From Pantoea sp. WMus005 (GTDB taxonomy: Bacteria > Pseudomonadota > Gammaproteobacteria > Enterobacterales > Enterobacteriaceae), in the NCBI RefSeq assembly GCF_013415305.1, contig NZ_JACBXU010000003.1, forward strand, positions 1 to 64,000: DNA of 64,000 bases, written 5' to 3'. Below are positions 37,240 through 45,601 of the stretch, piece by piece. A program made the translations under genes and the position numbers. The number at the start of each line of letters is the position of its first letter. Position 1 is the first letter of the stretch. The notes beneath the pieces were generated by a model that saw only the letters and a program-made list of their open reading frames with translations, did no database searches and had not been told where the DNA came from.

Positions 37240-37414
37240 ATTGCAGGGTAGGTTTTAGTGTTCATTGCTTGTCAGCGTAGCCGCCTCTTTGAACACGTCA
37301 TCCTCACAGCCTCAGTAATAATTGGTTAAGGAATTTATTCCGCTCAACAGTACTGGCCGACACATTATCGCGCTAACTTGACTTTTCACACCCCAGTAAG
37401 CGAGGCCGGGCCGC

Positions 37415-38590
37415 GTGTTTATATCGTCATCATTAAAGCAGCCATCAGGTGGGTTTCTTTTTCTTCTTTGTACATGGCTTACGGTACATACCACTATTGT
37501 TGCCGCTGATTCTGTTAAAGAAAATCAGCAGTTTGAAGGTCTCATCAGAGAACCTCTGATGCTGAGCGTCACACTGCCGGACGGTAAACCTGCTTTACTT
37601 GATGCCTTCGTTACCCGGCCGGCCGGATTTAAACGCTGGCCTGTCGCGCTGATCACCAATGGCACAGTGGGTACGGCTGAATTCGATCGCTGGGAAATGA
37701 ATCCTAACCGAATGTCGGGTACGGCCCTGACGTTCGCTCGCCATGGTTACGCTGCAGTTGTCGTACTCAGGGAGGGTTATGGTTATTCAAGCGGTGGGGC
37801 CGAGTATACAGGCGGGACCTGTGTGCGGCCGCAGCATGATCTGGCAAAGAAACGGGACACTGAAGACCTGCTGGGTGCGCTCAGCGCTATCAGGCTCCAG
37901 CCATGGGCATCCCGCAATGAGGCGATTCTTGCAGGAATGTCAGCCGGTGGATTTGGCGTACTGGCCGCCGGTGCTGGACGGCCATCCGGTATTAAAGCCA
38001 TTATTAACTTCGACGGAGGACGAGGTGCTGCAGACAACGCGTCAGTGTGTGACAAAGCGGGCTTGCTGAAAACATTCGCTGCTATGGGGGCCGCTTCACA
38101 CGCACCCTCACTCTGGCTCTATTCACTGAATGACAGGTTATTCCCGCCTCTTACAGGCATTTCTTTTTTTAACAGTTACGCGTCAGCAGGGGGGTCGGGG
38201 AGATTTGTCGTGATGCCACCTTATGGGATTAATGGCCATGTTTTTATGGAATCCGCTCCCGAAAGTTTCTGGTGGGGTCCGGTGGCAAAATTTCTTCGTG
38301 AAAAGGGATTGCCATATCGGGAGGAAGTTGCGGTCAGCAGGAAAAAAATGCCATTCCCCCCTTCCCTTAATAACGCAGCGGGAACGTCAGCATTCAGAGA
38401 ATATCAATCTGCGCAGCTGTATGAAAAAGCATTTGCTATGGATTCCTCAGGAGACTGGGGAGTATCTTACTGGGCGCGCTCAGCCCCGGAAGCCGCAGCG
38501 ACTGCACTCAGAAATTGCCAGAAACATCTGAAGAACACATGGGGAAAATGTCGGATTTACGCTGTCAACAATGCAGTTGTTCAGGACTGA
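37415..38590 (+). CDS. Secreted alpha/beta hydrolase (dienelactone-hydrolase-like) with a short Cys-containing C-terminal module
   Basis: 391 residues from a GTG; no in-frame ATG lies near and the ribosome site is poor, so the start is uncertain. The N-terminus is a signal sequence (GFLFLLCTWLTVHTTIVAADS). The hydrolase part has the nucleophile elbow GMSAGGFG (about 165-172), NDRLFPP with the likely acid, and GHVFME with the likely histidine. The last 60 residues (KAFAMDSSGDWGVSYWARS, ALRNCQKHL, KCRIYAVNNAVV) look like a separate small module with a Cys pair, similar to stress- or peptidoglycan-linked DUF4189-type repeats. Substrate unknown. Confidence 0.7.
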   Translation: MFISSSLKQPSGGFLFLLCTWLTVHTTIVAADSVKENQQFEGLIREPLMLSVTLPDGKPALLDAFVTRPAGFKRWPVALITNGTVGTAEFDRWEMNPNRMSGTALTFARHGYAAVVVLREGYGYSSGGAEYTGGTCVRPQHDLAKKRDTEDLLGALSAIRLQPWASRNEAILAGMSAGGFGVLAAGAGRPSGIKAIINFDGGRGAADNASVCDKAGLLKTFAAMGAASHAPSLWLYSLNDRLFPPLTGISFFNSYASAGGSGRFVVMPPYGINGHVFMESAPESFWWGPVAKFLREKGLPYREEVAVSRKKMPFPPSLNNAAGTSAFREYQSAQLYEKAFAMDSSGDWGVSYWARSAPEAAATALRNCQKHLKNTWGKCRIYAVNNAVVQD

Positions 38591-38626
38591 AAGCCGCCAC
38601 TTCATCATAAACTACCCAGGCTTGAC

Positions 38627-38650
38627 GTCCGCTTTGTGCCAGAAGCGGAC
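38627..38650 (+). repeat. Intergenic hairpin repeat, type B (single, perfect)
   Basis: Arms GTCCGCTT and AAGCGGAC enclose the loop TGTGCCAG. The flanking ACG/CGT bases extend the stem to ten pairs (38625-38652). Confidence 0.85.
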
Positions 38651-38752
38651 GTTGCAAACCCGGATGAATAGTTTATCTGACTAAATTTAGAGGGTGTAGA
38701 AAAAATAAATTAAGCTTTCACTCCTTTGTATGAATAGCCTCCATGGCATGTC

Positions 38753-38779
38753 TAAAACCGGACGTCCTTTCGGACGTCC
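38753..38779 (-). terminator. Terminator of the thioesterase gene
   Basis: On the minus strand GGACGTCC, a GAAA loop and GGACGTCC are followed by GGTTTTAG, 38 bases after the thioesterase stop. Confidence 0.65.
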
Positions 38780-38816
38780 TCGCTCGATTGCCGCCGGGTA
38801 CTATCCCTTTCCCCTC

Positions 38817-39593
38817 CTAAGCAAAAATTGCAACGGTCTGGCGTCCCAATATGATCAAGTTCCCCTGCTCGTCCCACACCTCCATATCTTGTAAAGAATA
38901 ACCATGCGCCGCCCAACGACTAATAGATCGCAGCAAGAACCATCCGCCTGGCAAGGCCAGGCGAACGAAATCGATAGTCCACGAAACTGAGCTTATGGGT
39001 GCAGGCTTGGTAAACGCAGTAAAAGCTGCAGGCGGCAACGCATCGGCGAGTGCCACAAGTGCTACAGCAGGATGCACACCGTCAGCACTCAAATGTTTTA
39101 CCCAGACGAGCAACTCTGGATTTTTTGCGCCGGAGATCACTTCTGAACCACCGGCCGGGCGCATTTCAAAATTGAAAGCACAGGCGGGAACAAACCTGGG
39201 GTCACGCACTGCTTCTGGATAGTGCAGGGGAGCTTTTACAGATGGTCGCGGGACTTGTTCGTGGGCTATCTGACTTTCGCGTTCTTGGGCGAACAGCATC
39301 GTAGTGTGAAGTACCACTGAGTTTCCGGCCAGGCAGTCAGCTCCTATAGAAGTCAGGGACTTGCCACTACGCAGTTCTTTCGAAGCAAACGTCAACTCAC
39401 CTGTCGCTGGAGCAACAAAAGTCACCTGCATCGTCTTGATGGGGGGTAAATCAGGCTTAGAATGAACAACGGTCTGAAGTGCTAGTGCGGCAGAAAGACC
39501 ACCATAAACGGTACGTCCTTGAAACCAGCCTGCCGGAACGTGAAAAGGTACTGAAGGATCGAAACCAGTGATAATGTCAGTTAGGGAATGCAT
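38817..39593 (-). CDS. Acyl-CoA thioesterase family protein (double hot-dog)
   Basis: 258 residues from the ATG at 39593 (MHSLTDIITGFD), with GAGGA upstream; an extension to 39689 is open but improbable. The sequence has two hot-dog-like halves: PAGWFQGRTVYGGLSAALALQTV (N-half, containing the helix with GG) and SWTIDFVRLALPGGWFLLRS...EVWDEQGNLIILGRQTVAIF (C-half), as in TesB/4HBT_3 proteins. It would hydrolyse acyl-CoA thioesters; chain length is unknown. It sits alone next to an IS remnant. Confidence 0.78.
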   Translation of the reverse strand: MHSLTDIITGFDPSVPFHVPAGWFQGRTVYGGLSAALALQTVVHSKPDLPPIKTMQVTFVAPATGELTFASKELRSGKSLTSIGADCLAGNSVVLHTTMLFAQERESQIAHEQVPRPSVKAPLHYPEAVRDPRFVPACAFNFEMRPAGGSEVISGAKNPELLVWVKHLSADGVHPAVALVALADALPPAAFTAFTKPAPISSVSWTIDFVRLALPGGWFLLRSISRWAAHGYSLQDMEVWDEQGNLIILGRQTVAIFA

Positions 39594-39812
39594 GAAGTGC
39601 GTCCTCGGTTGGTTGAGATTAGGCTCGTGGCGTAATACATCACTAGGGGGAATACTACCCCTCATTTCCCACCTCGCCATCAAAGCCACCCACGATTCCC
39701 AACCACTCTAATGGAGTACTTTGCTCAGGATCATGAATTATTTTTTATTTATACCGAAAACGAGATAGTCATATTTATTGTTGGCCGGACATCTGGGAAG
39801 GTGTAGACAAAA

Positions 39813-40471
39813 TCATGTCGTGAGTCGGCGTGCGAGTATTCGAGCCTCGGCCAACCAAACCCATGCCTCGCTTACCGCAAAAAGACGATCGTGATGCATG
39901 ATCTGTCGCCGAGCCCTCTCATTCCAGGCATGAGTTCGCTCCACTACCCATCGCTTGTGCATGACCACAAATCCAGCCTGAACAGGCCCCACTGAAAATA
40001 GATCGCCTTGTTTAGAGTGCCATTGCCCTGTTCTTCTGTCATTCGGGCCACGGGTGACTTGAAAATCGATAGCGTGCAGTTGATGGTGGCGCTGTGCCCA
40101 TCAACTGCTTACGCACTATCAACAAAGAGCGTGCTCAGTGACGGATGTTTTTCCTTCGATTACGCCACCGCATCATTGGCCACGTCGAGAGCCTGCACGC
40201 TTGCAGCACTGATACTTACAGCCAGCAGCAGGCCCAATGTACCGACAACCAAACTCCGTTTACGCCCCTTCACTTTTTTGCCTGCGTCACAGCAGCTGTC
40301 ACCGCCTTGATGAGAACTACGAGTCGACTGTGAATCCAGGATAGCAGCTGACGGGCTGTCAGCGCGTTCTTCCCGCTCACGCCATTGAGCTCGCAAGTGA
40401 TCATGCGCTTCCAGTAACGTCCGCCGGGAGTGAAGTGGTGGCACTTTCCACCCTCCCGATACAGCAGCCAT
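39813..40471 (-). pseudogene. Degraded IS5-family transposase
   Basis: Two transposase pieces are readable on the minus strand in different frames. The first (about 40471-40180) contains PSAAILDSQSTRSSHQGGDSC and GKKVKGRKRSLVVGTLGLLL, the DDE N-half with its aspartate. The second (about 39980-39813) contains HKRWVVERTHAWNERARRQ and AEARILARRLT, the C-terminal RWVVERT signature. The connecting part is shortened and out of frame, and the N-terminal region is missing. No clear terminal inverted repeats were found. Confidence 0.85.
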
Positions 40472-40726
40472 GAATGACAGGGAAACGCTTAAAGAATAGC
40501 GAATTATTTTCTTAATTGGCTGCTATTTATTCCGGCATCCAGGATGCTTTTTTCTTTACTTTAATTTACCTCTCTGCAGGGATGCCAGGTCAGTAAAATG
40601 ATAAAATAATGGCAATTGGATTTCATCACAACCTACTGAATTTACTTATTATTTTTCCGATAAATAATCAGATGATTGGGAGGTATCTGTCTGTTTTCTG
40701 TTGCCAGCGCTTTTGGGAAATTTTAT

Positions 40727-41908
40727 ATGACGCAACAATCTACAGGAGTGGCCGGAAAGGTCATAAAGCCTGTGTCCGACTTTTTCAGCTCGCCGATCGC
40801 GGGCGGCATCGTTCTGATACTTGCTTCCCTTGCTGCCATTATTGTGGCGAACTCAACGCTGCATGAGAGTTATGAGTCGTTGCTAAAGCTAAAGGCAGGC
40901 GGACTGTCTGTTGAGCACTGGGTCAATGACGCCCTGATGGCTGTCTTTTTCATGATGGTCGGGCTGGAAATCAAACGTGAACTGCTGACGGGGCAGCTGG
41001 TTACCTGGAGTCAGCGCGCGCTGCCGGGCTTTGCTGCACTTGGTGGAATGGTTGTACCTGCGCTGATTTACACTGGCTTCAACGTCGGTCATGGTGATGC
41101 CCTGGCAGGATGGGCTATTCCGGCCGCCACCGATATTGCGTTTGCGCTTGGCGTACTGGCGCTGCTTGGCAGCCGCGTACCTTCCTCACTGAAAGTTTTT
41201 CTGTCTGCGCTGGCTATTCTGGATGACATGGGTGCCGTTGCCATTATTGCGCTCTTTTACACCAGCGACATCTCACTCATCATGCTTGGTGCCGCTACGA
41301 TGATGGTCATACTGCTGTTTTTACTTAACCGCGCAGGCGTGACTCGCCTGCTACCATACCTCGCGGCAGGCTGTCTGCTCTGGTTCTTCATGCTGCAGTC
41401 CGGGGTTCACGCAACCATTGCTGGCATTGTACTGGCGTTCTGTATCCCACTACGGAAGAAAGATCGGGATAATAAAGTACCACTGGACCGGCTGGAACAC
41501 GCCATCAATCCCTGGGTAACATTTCTTATTCTTCCCCTGTTCGGCTTTGCCAATGCCGGAGTCGCGCTTTCAGGAATGACGATGGACGACCTGCTTTCAT
41601 CCGTGCCGGTTGGTGTCGCTCTGGGGCTTTTCATAGGCAAGCAGATCGGGATTTTCGGCCTGTCACTGCTGGCTGTACGCCTGGGGCTGGCGCGCCGACC
41701 GGATAACAGCAGCTGGACGCAGGTTTACGGCGTTTCTGTGCTGTGCGGCATTGGCTTTACGATGAGTCTGTTCATCGGCAATCTGGCTTTTGCGGGCAAT
41801 ACGCTACTGATAGATGAGGTTAAAGTTGGCGTGCTTGCTGGCTCACTTCTGGCCGTGGTGGCAGGGATGCTGATTCTACGTTTCAGCAGTGCTTCACCAG
41901 TGCGTTAA
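40727..41908 (+). CDS. nhaA: Na+/H+ antiporter NhaA
   Basis: 393 residues from the ATG at 40727 ([10 protein letters not shown]); a start 17 codons upstream lacks support. Twelve-helix inner-membrane antiporter that expels Na+ or Li+ for two H+. The transport aspartates are intact in [11 protein letters not shown] (D133 position) and [11 protein letters not shown] (D163-D164 positions), and the pH-sensing lysine region FIGKQIGIF is present. Divergent IS remnant upstream; 255 bases without a gene precede it. No nhaR is adjacent, unlike the E. coli locus, so this may be a second copy or a relocated gene. Confidence 0.93.
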   Translation: MTQQSTGVAGKVIKPVSDFFSSPIAGGIVLILASLAAIIVANSTLHESYESLLKLKAGGLSVEHWVNDALMAVFFMMVGLEIKRELLTGQLVTWSQRALPGFAALGGMVVPALIYTGFNVGHGDALAGWAIPAATDIAFALGVLALLGSRVPSSLKVFLSALAILDDMGAVAIIALFYTSDISLIMLGAATMMVILLFLLNRAGVTRLLPYLAAGCLLWFFMLQSGVHATIAGIVLAFCIPLRKKDRDNKVPLDRLEHAINPWVTFLILPLFGFANAGVALSGMTMDDLLSSVPVGVALGLFIGKQIGIFGLSLLAVRLGLARRPDNSSWTQVYGVSVLCGIGFTMSLFIGNLAFAGNTLLIDEVKVGVLAGSLLAVVAGMLILRFSSASPVR

Positions 41909-41920
41909 TCTGCCAGTTAT

Positions 41921-41950
41921 CTGAGCGGTACAGGGCATTGTACCGCTCAG
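41921..41950 (+). terminator. Perfect hairpin downstream of nhaA
   Basis: CTGAGCGGTACA and TGTACCGCTCAG form a 12-bp stem around GGGCAT, 12 bases after the stop. A T run is lacking. Confidence 0.6.
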
Positions 41951-42149
41951 ACTTCAAGTCCTATCGCTTGCGTGTTTTTATGTGCAACGAGCTTCAAGTG
42001 CTCTGCAGATGAATACTATTACGCAATGACTGAGCGTACTCTACAAGCAATGATAAGTGATTATTCACCGCCTTCGCACCTGCAACCTGATAGCCATTTT
42101 AACTTAACAAAATGCCTTATTGGTCTGTTTCAGTTGCCATAAATATAAA
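41951..42149. other. Gene-free stretch upstream of an A-B repeat unit
   Basis: With the repeats that follow (42150-42213) this makes a gap of more than 450 bases between nhaA and the phosphatase pseudogene. Nothing else is recognised in it. Confidence 0.4.
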
Positions 42150-42213
42150 GTCCGTTTTTCGGTCATAGCGGACATTGGCTCGCGTGTTAGTCCGCTTTGT
42201 GCCAGAAGCGGAC
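42150..42213 (+). repeat. Composite A-B hairpin repeat unit 1
   Basis: Type A hairpin at 42150-42173 (left arm GTCCG, right arm CGGAC, loop with GGTCAT), a 16-base spacer, then a perfect type B hairpin at 42190-42213. Same orientation as all other copies. Confidence 0.85.
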
Positions 42214-42365
42214 GTTAACTTCGTTCAATGCATCACTCCTGAGATTGAACAGAACAATTTTCATCTGCACGTGTTTCTGCTTTCCGTCCAGAGTAGAAAA
42301 ATCCTTGCATATTAATGGCATGAGTTTATTTTGGTACTTAAATCAACAGCATTTATGGCCCTTTA

Positions 42366-42983
42366 ATGATGCAAGTGATACTTGTTCGACACGCTGAAAC
42401 AGAGTGGAATGTGAAAGGTATTATTCAGGGCCATAGTGATAGCGCATTGACTCTTCGGGGGGGCGCCAAACGTCAACCTTACTGGCAGCGTTTGCAGCGA
42501 GTGATTACCAGGTAGAATGTGTTTACGCTTCTACGCTCGGCCGTGCCTTGCACATGGGGCAGAGCCTGGCCGAGAGCTTTGGTTGCTCACTGATAGCTGA
42601 ACTGGCTCTGAAAGAACAGGCATTTGGTGACTTTGAAGGCATGACAACCGTACAGCTCTCGCAACACAATCCGGACGCTGCAAAGGCGTTATTCAAACTT
42701 GATGCAGAGTATTGTCCGCCAGGGGGGAGTCTCTCTCACATGCATCGCAGCGAATTATGCATTTTTTATCCAATCTGGAAAAAAACGACATCATCAAACA
42801 ATATGTATTGTGTCTCACGGGCAGGTCATTCAGGGCTTGCTTGCGATTCTAAAAAGTGGAGCTGTGGATGATTTTCACAGGTTTGGACAACCCAACGCGA
42901 GTTACTCCGTTTTCCACCTGAATAATGGCATATGTGACACTCTCAGGTGGGGAATTGCTACACATTTACGTCTCCTGGAATAA
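42366..42983 (+). pseudogene. Histidine phosphatase (phosphoglycerate mutase-like), frameshifted
   Basis: It begins MMQVILVRHAETEWNVKGIIQGH, with the RHAE/G catalytic histidine motif. The reading then leaves frame at a run of seven G (42457-42463). The next part (RQTSTLLAAF, YASTLGRALHMGQSLAE, EQAFGDFEGMT) continues in a second frame to about 42726. A third frame gives SHASQRIMHFLSNLEK and a fourth change near 42812 gives the second catalytic histidine (CIVSHGQVIQGLLAIL) and the end. At least three shifts are needed, so it is a decayed gene for a phosphatase of about 200 residues. Confidence 0.85.
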
Positions 42984-42997
42984 CCGTTACCTTTAAG

Positions 42998-43061
42998 TCA
43001 TTCAGTCATTCAGTCATTCAGTCATTCAGTCATTCAGTCATTCAGTCATTCAGTCATTCAG
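42998..43061 (+). repeat. 8-bp tandem repeat, eight copies of TCATTCAG
   Basis: Eight perfect head-to-tail copies fill 64 bases, followed by a partial unit (TCA). They start 15 bases after the phosphatase pseudogene. Perfection of all copies suggests recent expansion by slippage. No hairpin or coding role is apparent. Confidence 0.95.
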
Positions 43062-43088
43062 TCAAAGCTATCATGATTTAAGTACAAC

Positions 43089-43112
43089 GCTCGCTTTTCG
43101 CTCATAGCTGAC
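43089..43112 (+). repeat. Intergenic hairpin repeat, type A (single, diverged)
   Basis: The left arm is GCTCGC and the right GCTGAC, so pairing is weakened, but the loop TTTTCGCTCATA is the canonical type A loop. Confidence 0.65.
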
Positions 43113-43295
43113 TTGCCCCTGAATAATGACTCATACCCACGCACAAGACAGGTGCTTGCAGCGGGAGTCGCTAGTTTTCCAGCGGCCCCTATAACGCCGT
43201 CCCGGCACGTATCAAATACATGTCCGGGAGGGCCCACTTCTGGTTTCACTATGAATGTTGACACCTGCAACATCCTGCCCACAAGAGAGTGAAAA

Positions 43296-44267
43296 TCATG
43301 CCTGAAACCGATTAAGGTCCACAAGTTGTCGCAGCATCTCGATATGAATCGGCTTATCATTAAGCGCCGGTATGTACGTAAAGGATGTACCCCCCGCATG
43401 CATAAAAATCTCCCTGTTCTGCTCATCAAGCTCCTCAAGGGTTTCTAAACAGTCTGATGCGAACCCAGGGCTGATGACATGCAGGCTTTTTATTCCTTCA
43501 TTCGGTAGATTTTTAATCGTCTCATCAGTATAAGGCGTTAACCATGGCTCTCTGCCGAATCTTGACTGGAACGTCATCACTATTTTCAATGACGGCATAT
43601 TGATTGCTTCAATGAGTAATTTTGTCGTTAACTCACATCTTTGAGGGTATTGGTCCCCCTCTTTGACAAACCTGACCGGTATACCATGATATGAAATCAA
43701 CAATGCATCTGGAATGCCGTTAGCTTCGAAAGATGCCTGAACGGATGCTCTTAACGCTTCAATGTAGGCAGGGTGATCGGCATAGTCATTGATGAAATTT
43801 ATAGAGGGTGTATACCGGTTCTTCATTACCTGCAGGTGACGACTCACACTATCCCAAACGGAAGAAACGGTCGAAGATGAAAACTGCGGATACAAAGGAA
43901 TGACGATAATTTTATCGACGCCTTTTTCCAGTAGCCTGTCAATTGCACCACCTATACTCGGCTCGCCATAACTCATCCCCAGCTCAACGGGCATACCTGT
44001 CACTTCTTCAAGCGCACGGGCTTGCCTGACGCTGTAAACCATGAGAGGAGAACCTTCCTCCATCCAAATCGAAGAATATAATTTCGCCACTCGTTTTGCA
44101 CGTAATGGGATAATCACGCCATGTAGAATGGGGCACCAAATGATTCTCGGTAAGTCGACCACTCTGTAGTCATGCAGAAATTTAGATAAAAATTTCTTTA
44201 CCGCAACAGGCGTTGGTTCTTTTGGTGTTCCAAGGTTAACAATCAAAACACCCTGTTTATTCGTCAT
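43296..44267 (-). CDS. hemH: Ferrochelatase
   Basis: 323 residues, the usual length. It inserts Fe2+ into protoporphyrin IX at the inner-membrane face. Marks are NLGTPKEPT at the N-terminus, the catalytic histidine in [17 protein letters not shown] (about residue 196), [18 protein letters not shown], and the catalytic glutamate in [16 protein letters not shown]. The gene is visibly more AT-rich than the maltose or dicarboxylate genes and lies in the repeat-rich accessory segment, whereas the housekeeping enterobacterial hemH is next to adk. It is therefore probably a second copy acquired by transfer. The ribosome site is weak. Confidence 0.9.
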   Translation of the reverse strand: MTNKQGVLIVNLGTPKEPTPVAVKKFLSKFLHDYRVVDLPRIIWCPILHGVIIPLRAKRVAKLYSSIWMEEGSPLMVYSVRQARALEEVTGMPVELGMSYGEPSIGGAIDRLLEKGVDKIIVIPLYPQFSSSTVSSVWDSVSRHLQVMKNRYTPSINFINDYADHPAYIEALRASVQASFEANGIPDALLISYHGIPVRFVKEGDQYPQRCELTTKLLIEAINMPSLKIVMTFQSRFGREPWLTPYTDETIKNLPNEGIKSLHVISPGFASDCLETLEELDEQNREIFMHAGGTSFTYIPALNDKPIHIEMLRQLVDLNRFQA

Positions 44268-44891
44268 TAGGTGGGGCCCTCAAAGCCATTGTCACTAATT
44301 CACTCATGTCAGTCACTCCGTAGCAGCTTATCTTAAAGGCCTCAATTTGACCTCATTTTACAGAAGTCATTGAAATGCAGATTTACTGTTTCACGGCTTA
44401 TGATGCTATGAATCTGATTGCAGCCATCGCTTTGACTCAATGGTCATGATTTTAGGACATTTCATCAGTAAAAACATTACTTTCTCTATCGTCAGATTTA
44501 ACCGGTGCGGGGCTACACGACGTCATTATTGGAGTCGGCGTGTGGGGTTGGTTGGCTGGAGGAGGTGAGAAAAACCGCATCTGGATGCCCGCGCAGAAGC
44601 ATGCCTTAGGCTTTATCTTTTTATGCGTATAAGTGATGAAGGCGACTGGCCTGCTACCTGTTAATGCTTACAGAACGCTGTTAGCAATGTCCGCCTCTCG
44701 CTCATTGCGGACAAAATATGCGCTGTTACCGTCCGCTTTGTGCCAGGAGTGGAAGTATCAAAGGGTTTGTGTGAGTTAACTTACGAGAGATTGATCATAA
44801 CTTACGAGCAATTAATCTAAATAATGGGCATTCATGCCGGCTGGTTTGAAAATATTAAGTCTATGATTTTCATATTTGGACATAAAAACGG
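44268..44891. other. 624-bp gene-free AT-rich stretch with one A-B repeat
   Basis: No convincing gene. A short open stretch near 44500-44630 (reading VIIGVGVWGWLAGGGEKNRIW) is not recognised and may be a fossil. An A-B hairpin unit is at 44689-44754. The last 140 bases are very AT-rich and should hold the deaminase promoter. Confidence 0.45.
44689..44754 (+). repeat. Composite A-B hairpin repeat unit 2
   Basis: Type A at 44689-44712 with arms GTCCGC and GCGGAC, an 18-base spacer, then type B at 44731-44754, whose right arm has decayed (GGAGTGGAA instead of GAAGCGGAC). Confidence 0.8.
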
Positions 44892-45323
44892 ATGAGCGAA
44901 AATTTAGTATTCATGTTGTTAGCGCTTGAAAAATCACGTCAAGCCTTACCGGGCTGCAGGCCAAATCCACCTGTAGGGTGCGTGATTATCCATAAAAGGG
45001 CAGTGGTTTCCGAAGGCTTCACTCAACTTCCAGGTCATCATCACGCAGAGATAGACGCCATTTCAAAATTAACAGTTCCAATTAGTGAATGTGAAATCTT
45101 TGTCACACTTGAACCCTGCTCCTATCAAGGAAGAACCCCTTCCTGTGCCTTGACACTTGCTGACCTGAAACCACGCCATGTCTATGTGGCCATGGAAGAT
45201 CCGCATCCTCGAAACCGTGGAGAAGGACTCAGAATTTTAGAAAATGCAGTAGTCAGCTTTACTCTAGGCATTGGTAAACTGGAGGTAGAGAATTTTCTAT
45301 CTCCCTATCTGGCGAAGTACTAG
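44892..45323 (+). CDS. Stand-alone RibD-type deaminase domain protein
   Basis: 143 residues corresponding only to the N-terminal zinc deaminase half of RibD (diaminohydroxyphosphoribosylaminopyrimidine deaminase). The zinc motifs are intact: HAEIDAI (catalytic Glu) and TLEPCSYQGRTPSC with two cysteines, followed by VYVAMEDPHPRNRGEGLRIL. PNPPVGCVI near 25 is also typical. The reductase half is absent and there is no frame remnant of it after the stop, so it is a natural single-domain form. It could act on riboflavin-like or other pyrimidine/purine substrates. AT-rich, weak ribosome site, near the extra hemH. Confidence 0.78.
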   Translation: MSENLVFMLLALEKSRQALPGCRPNPPVGCVIIHKRAVVSEGFTQLPGHHHAEIDAISKLTVPISECEIFVTLEPCSYQGRTPSCALTLADLKPRHVYVAMEDPHPRNRGEGLRILENAVVSFTLGIGKLEVENFLSPYLAKY

Positions 45324-45415
45324 GCCGTGTGGACATAACAAGACTGTATCAGCCAAAGGTCCGCTGTTCGTTCTGACCTGCTCCATTATGATTCACACAG
45401 TAGACTGTTACCAAT

Positions 45416-45472
45416 GTCCGCTTTTCGCTCATAGCGGACCTTGCAGCACGTATGTCCGCTTTGTGCCAACGT
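45416..45472 (+). repeat. Composite A-B hairpin repeat unit 3 (B truncated)
   Basis: Perfect type A hairpin at 45416-45439 (arms GTCCGCT and AGCGGAC). A 14-base spacer leads to a type B left arm and loop (GTCCGCTTTGTGCCA, 45454-45468), but the right arm is missing and the flank resumes at ACGTTAC. Confidence 0.8.
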
Positions 45473-45488
45473 TACGTAAGGAAGGAAT

Positions 45489-45512
45489 TAAGCCATCCCG
45501 TAGGATGGCTTA
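45489..45512. terminator. Perfect hairpin between convergent deaminase and chemoreceptor genes
   Basis: TAAGCCATCC and GGATGGCTTA form ten pairs around a CGTA loop. It has no T run on either side but sits between two convergent genes. Confidence 0.5.
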
Positions 45513-45601
45513 TGGAATACTGTTACTGAGATGACAGGCCTAAGAAATGCGCCTGGCAGCACGCCGTTTACAGACATATAAAAAAGCACTTAACAGAAAT
45601 T

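Noticed and set aside
42457..42463. Phase-variable poly-G tract in the phosphatase gene
   Set aside because: Further frame changes downstream mean that slippage in this run could not restore the protein.
42998..43061. Short CRISPR array
   Set aside because: Eight-base units are directly abutting with no spacers.
43058..43438. 126-codon minus-strand frame next to hemH
   Set aside because: It overlaps the hemH 3' end in another frame and runs through a repeat copy; no ribosome site or family match was seen.
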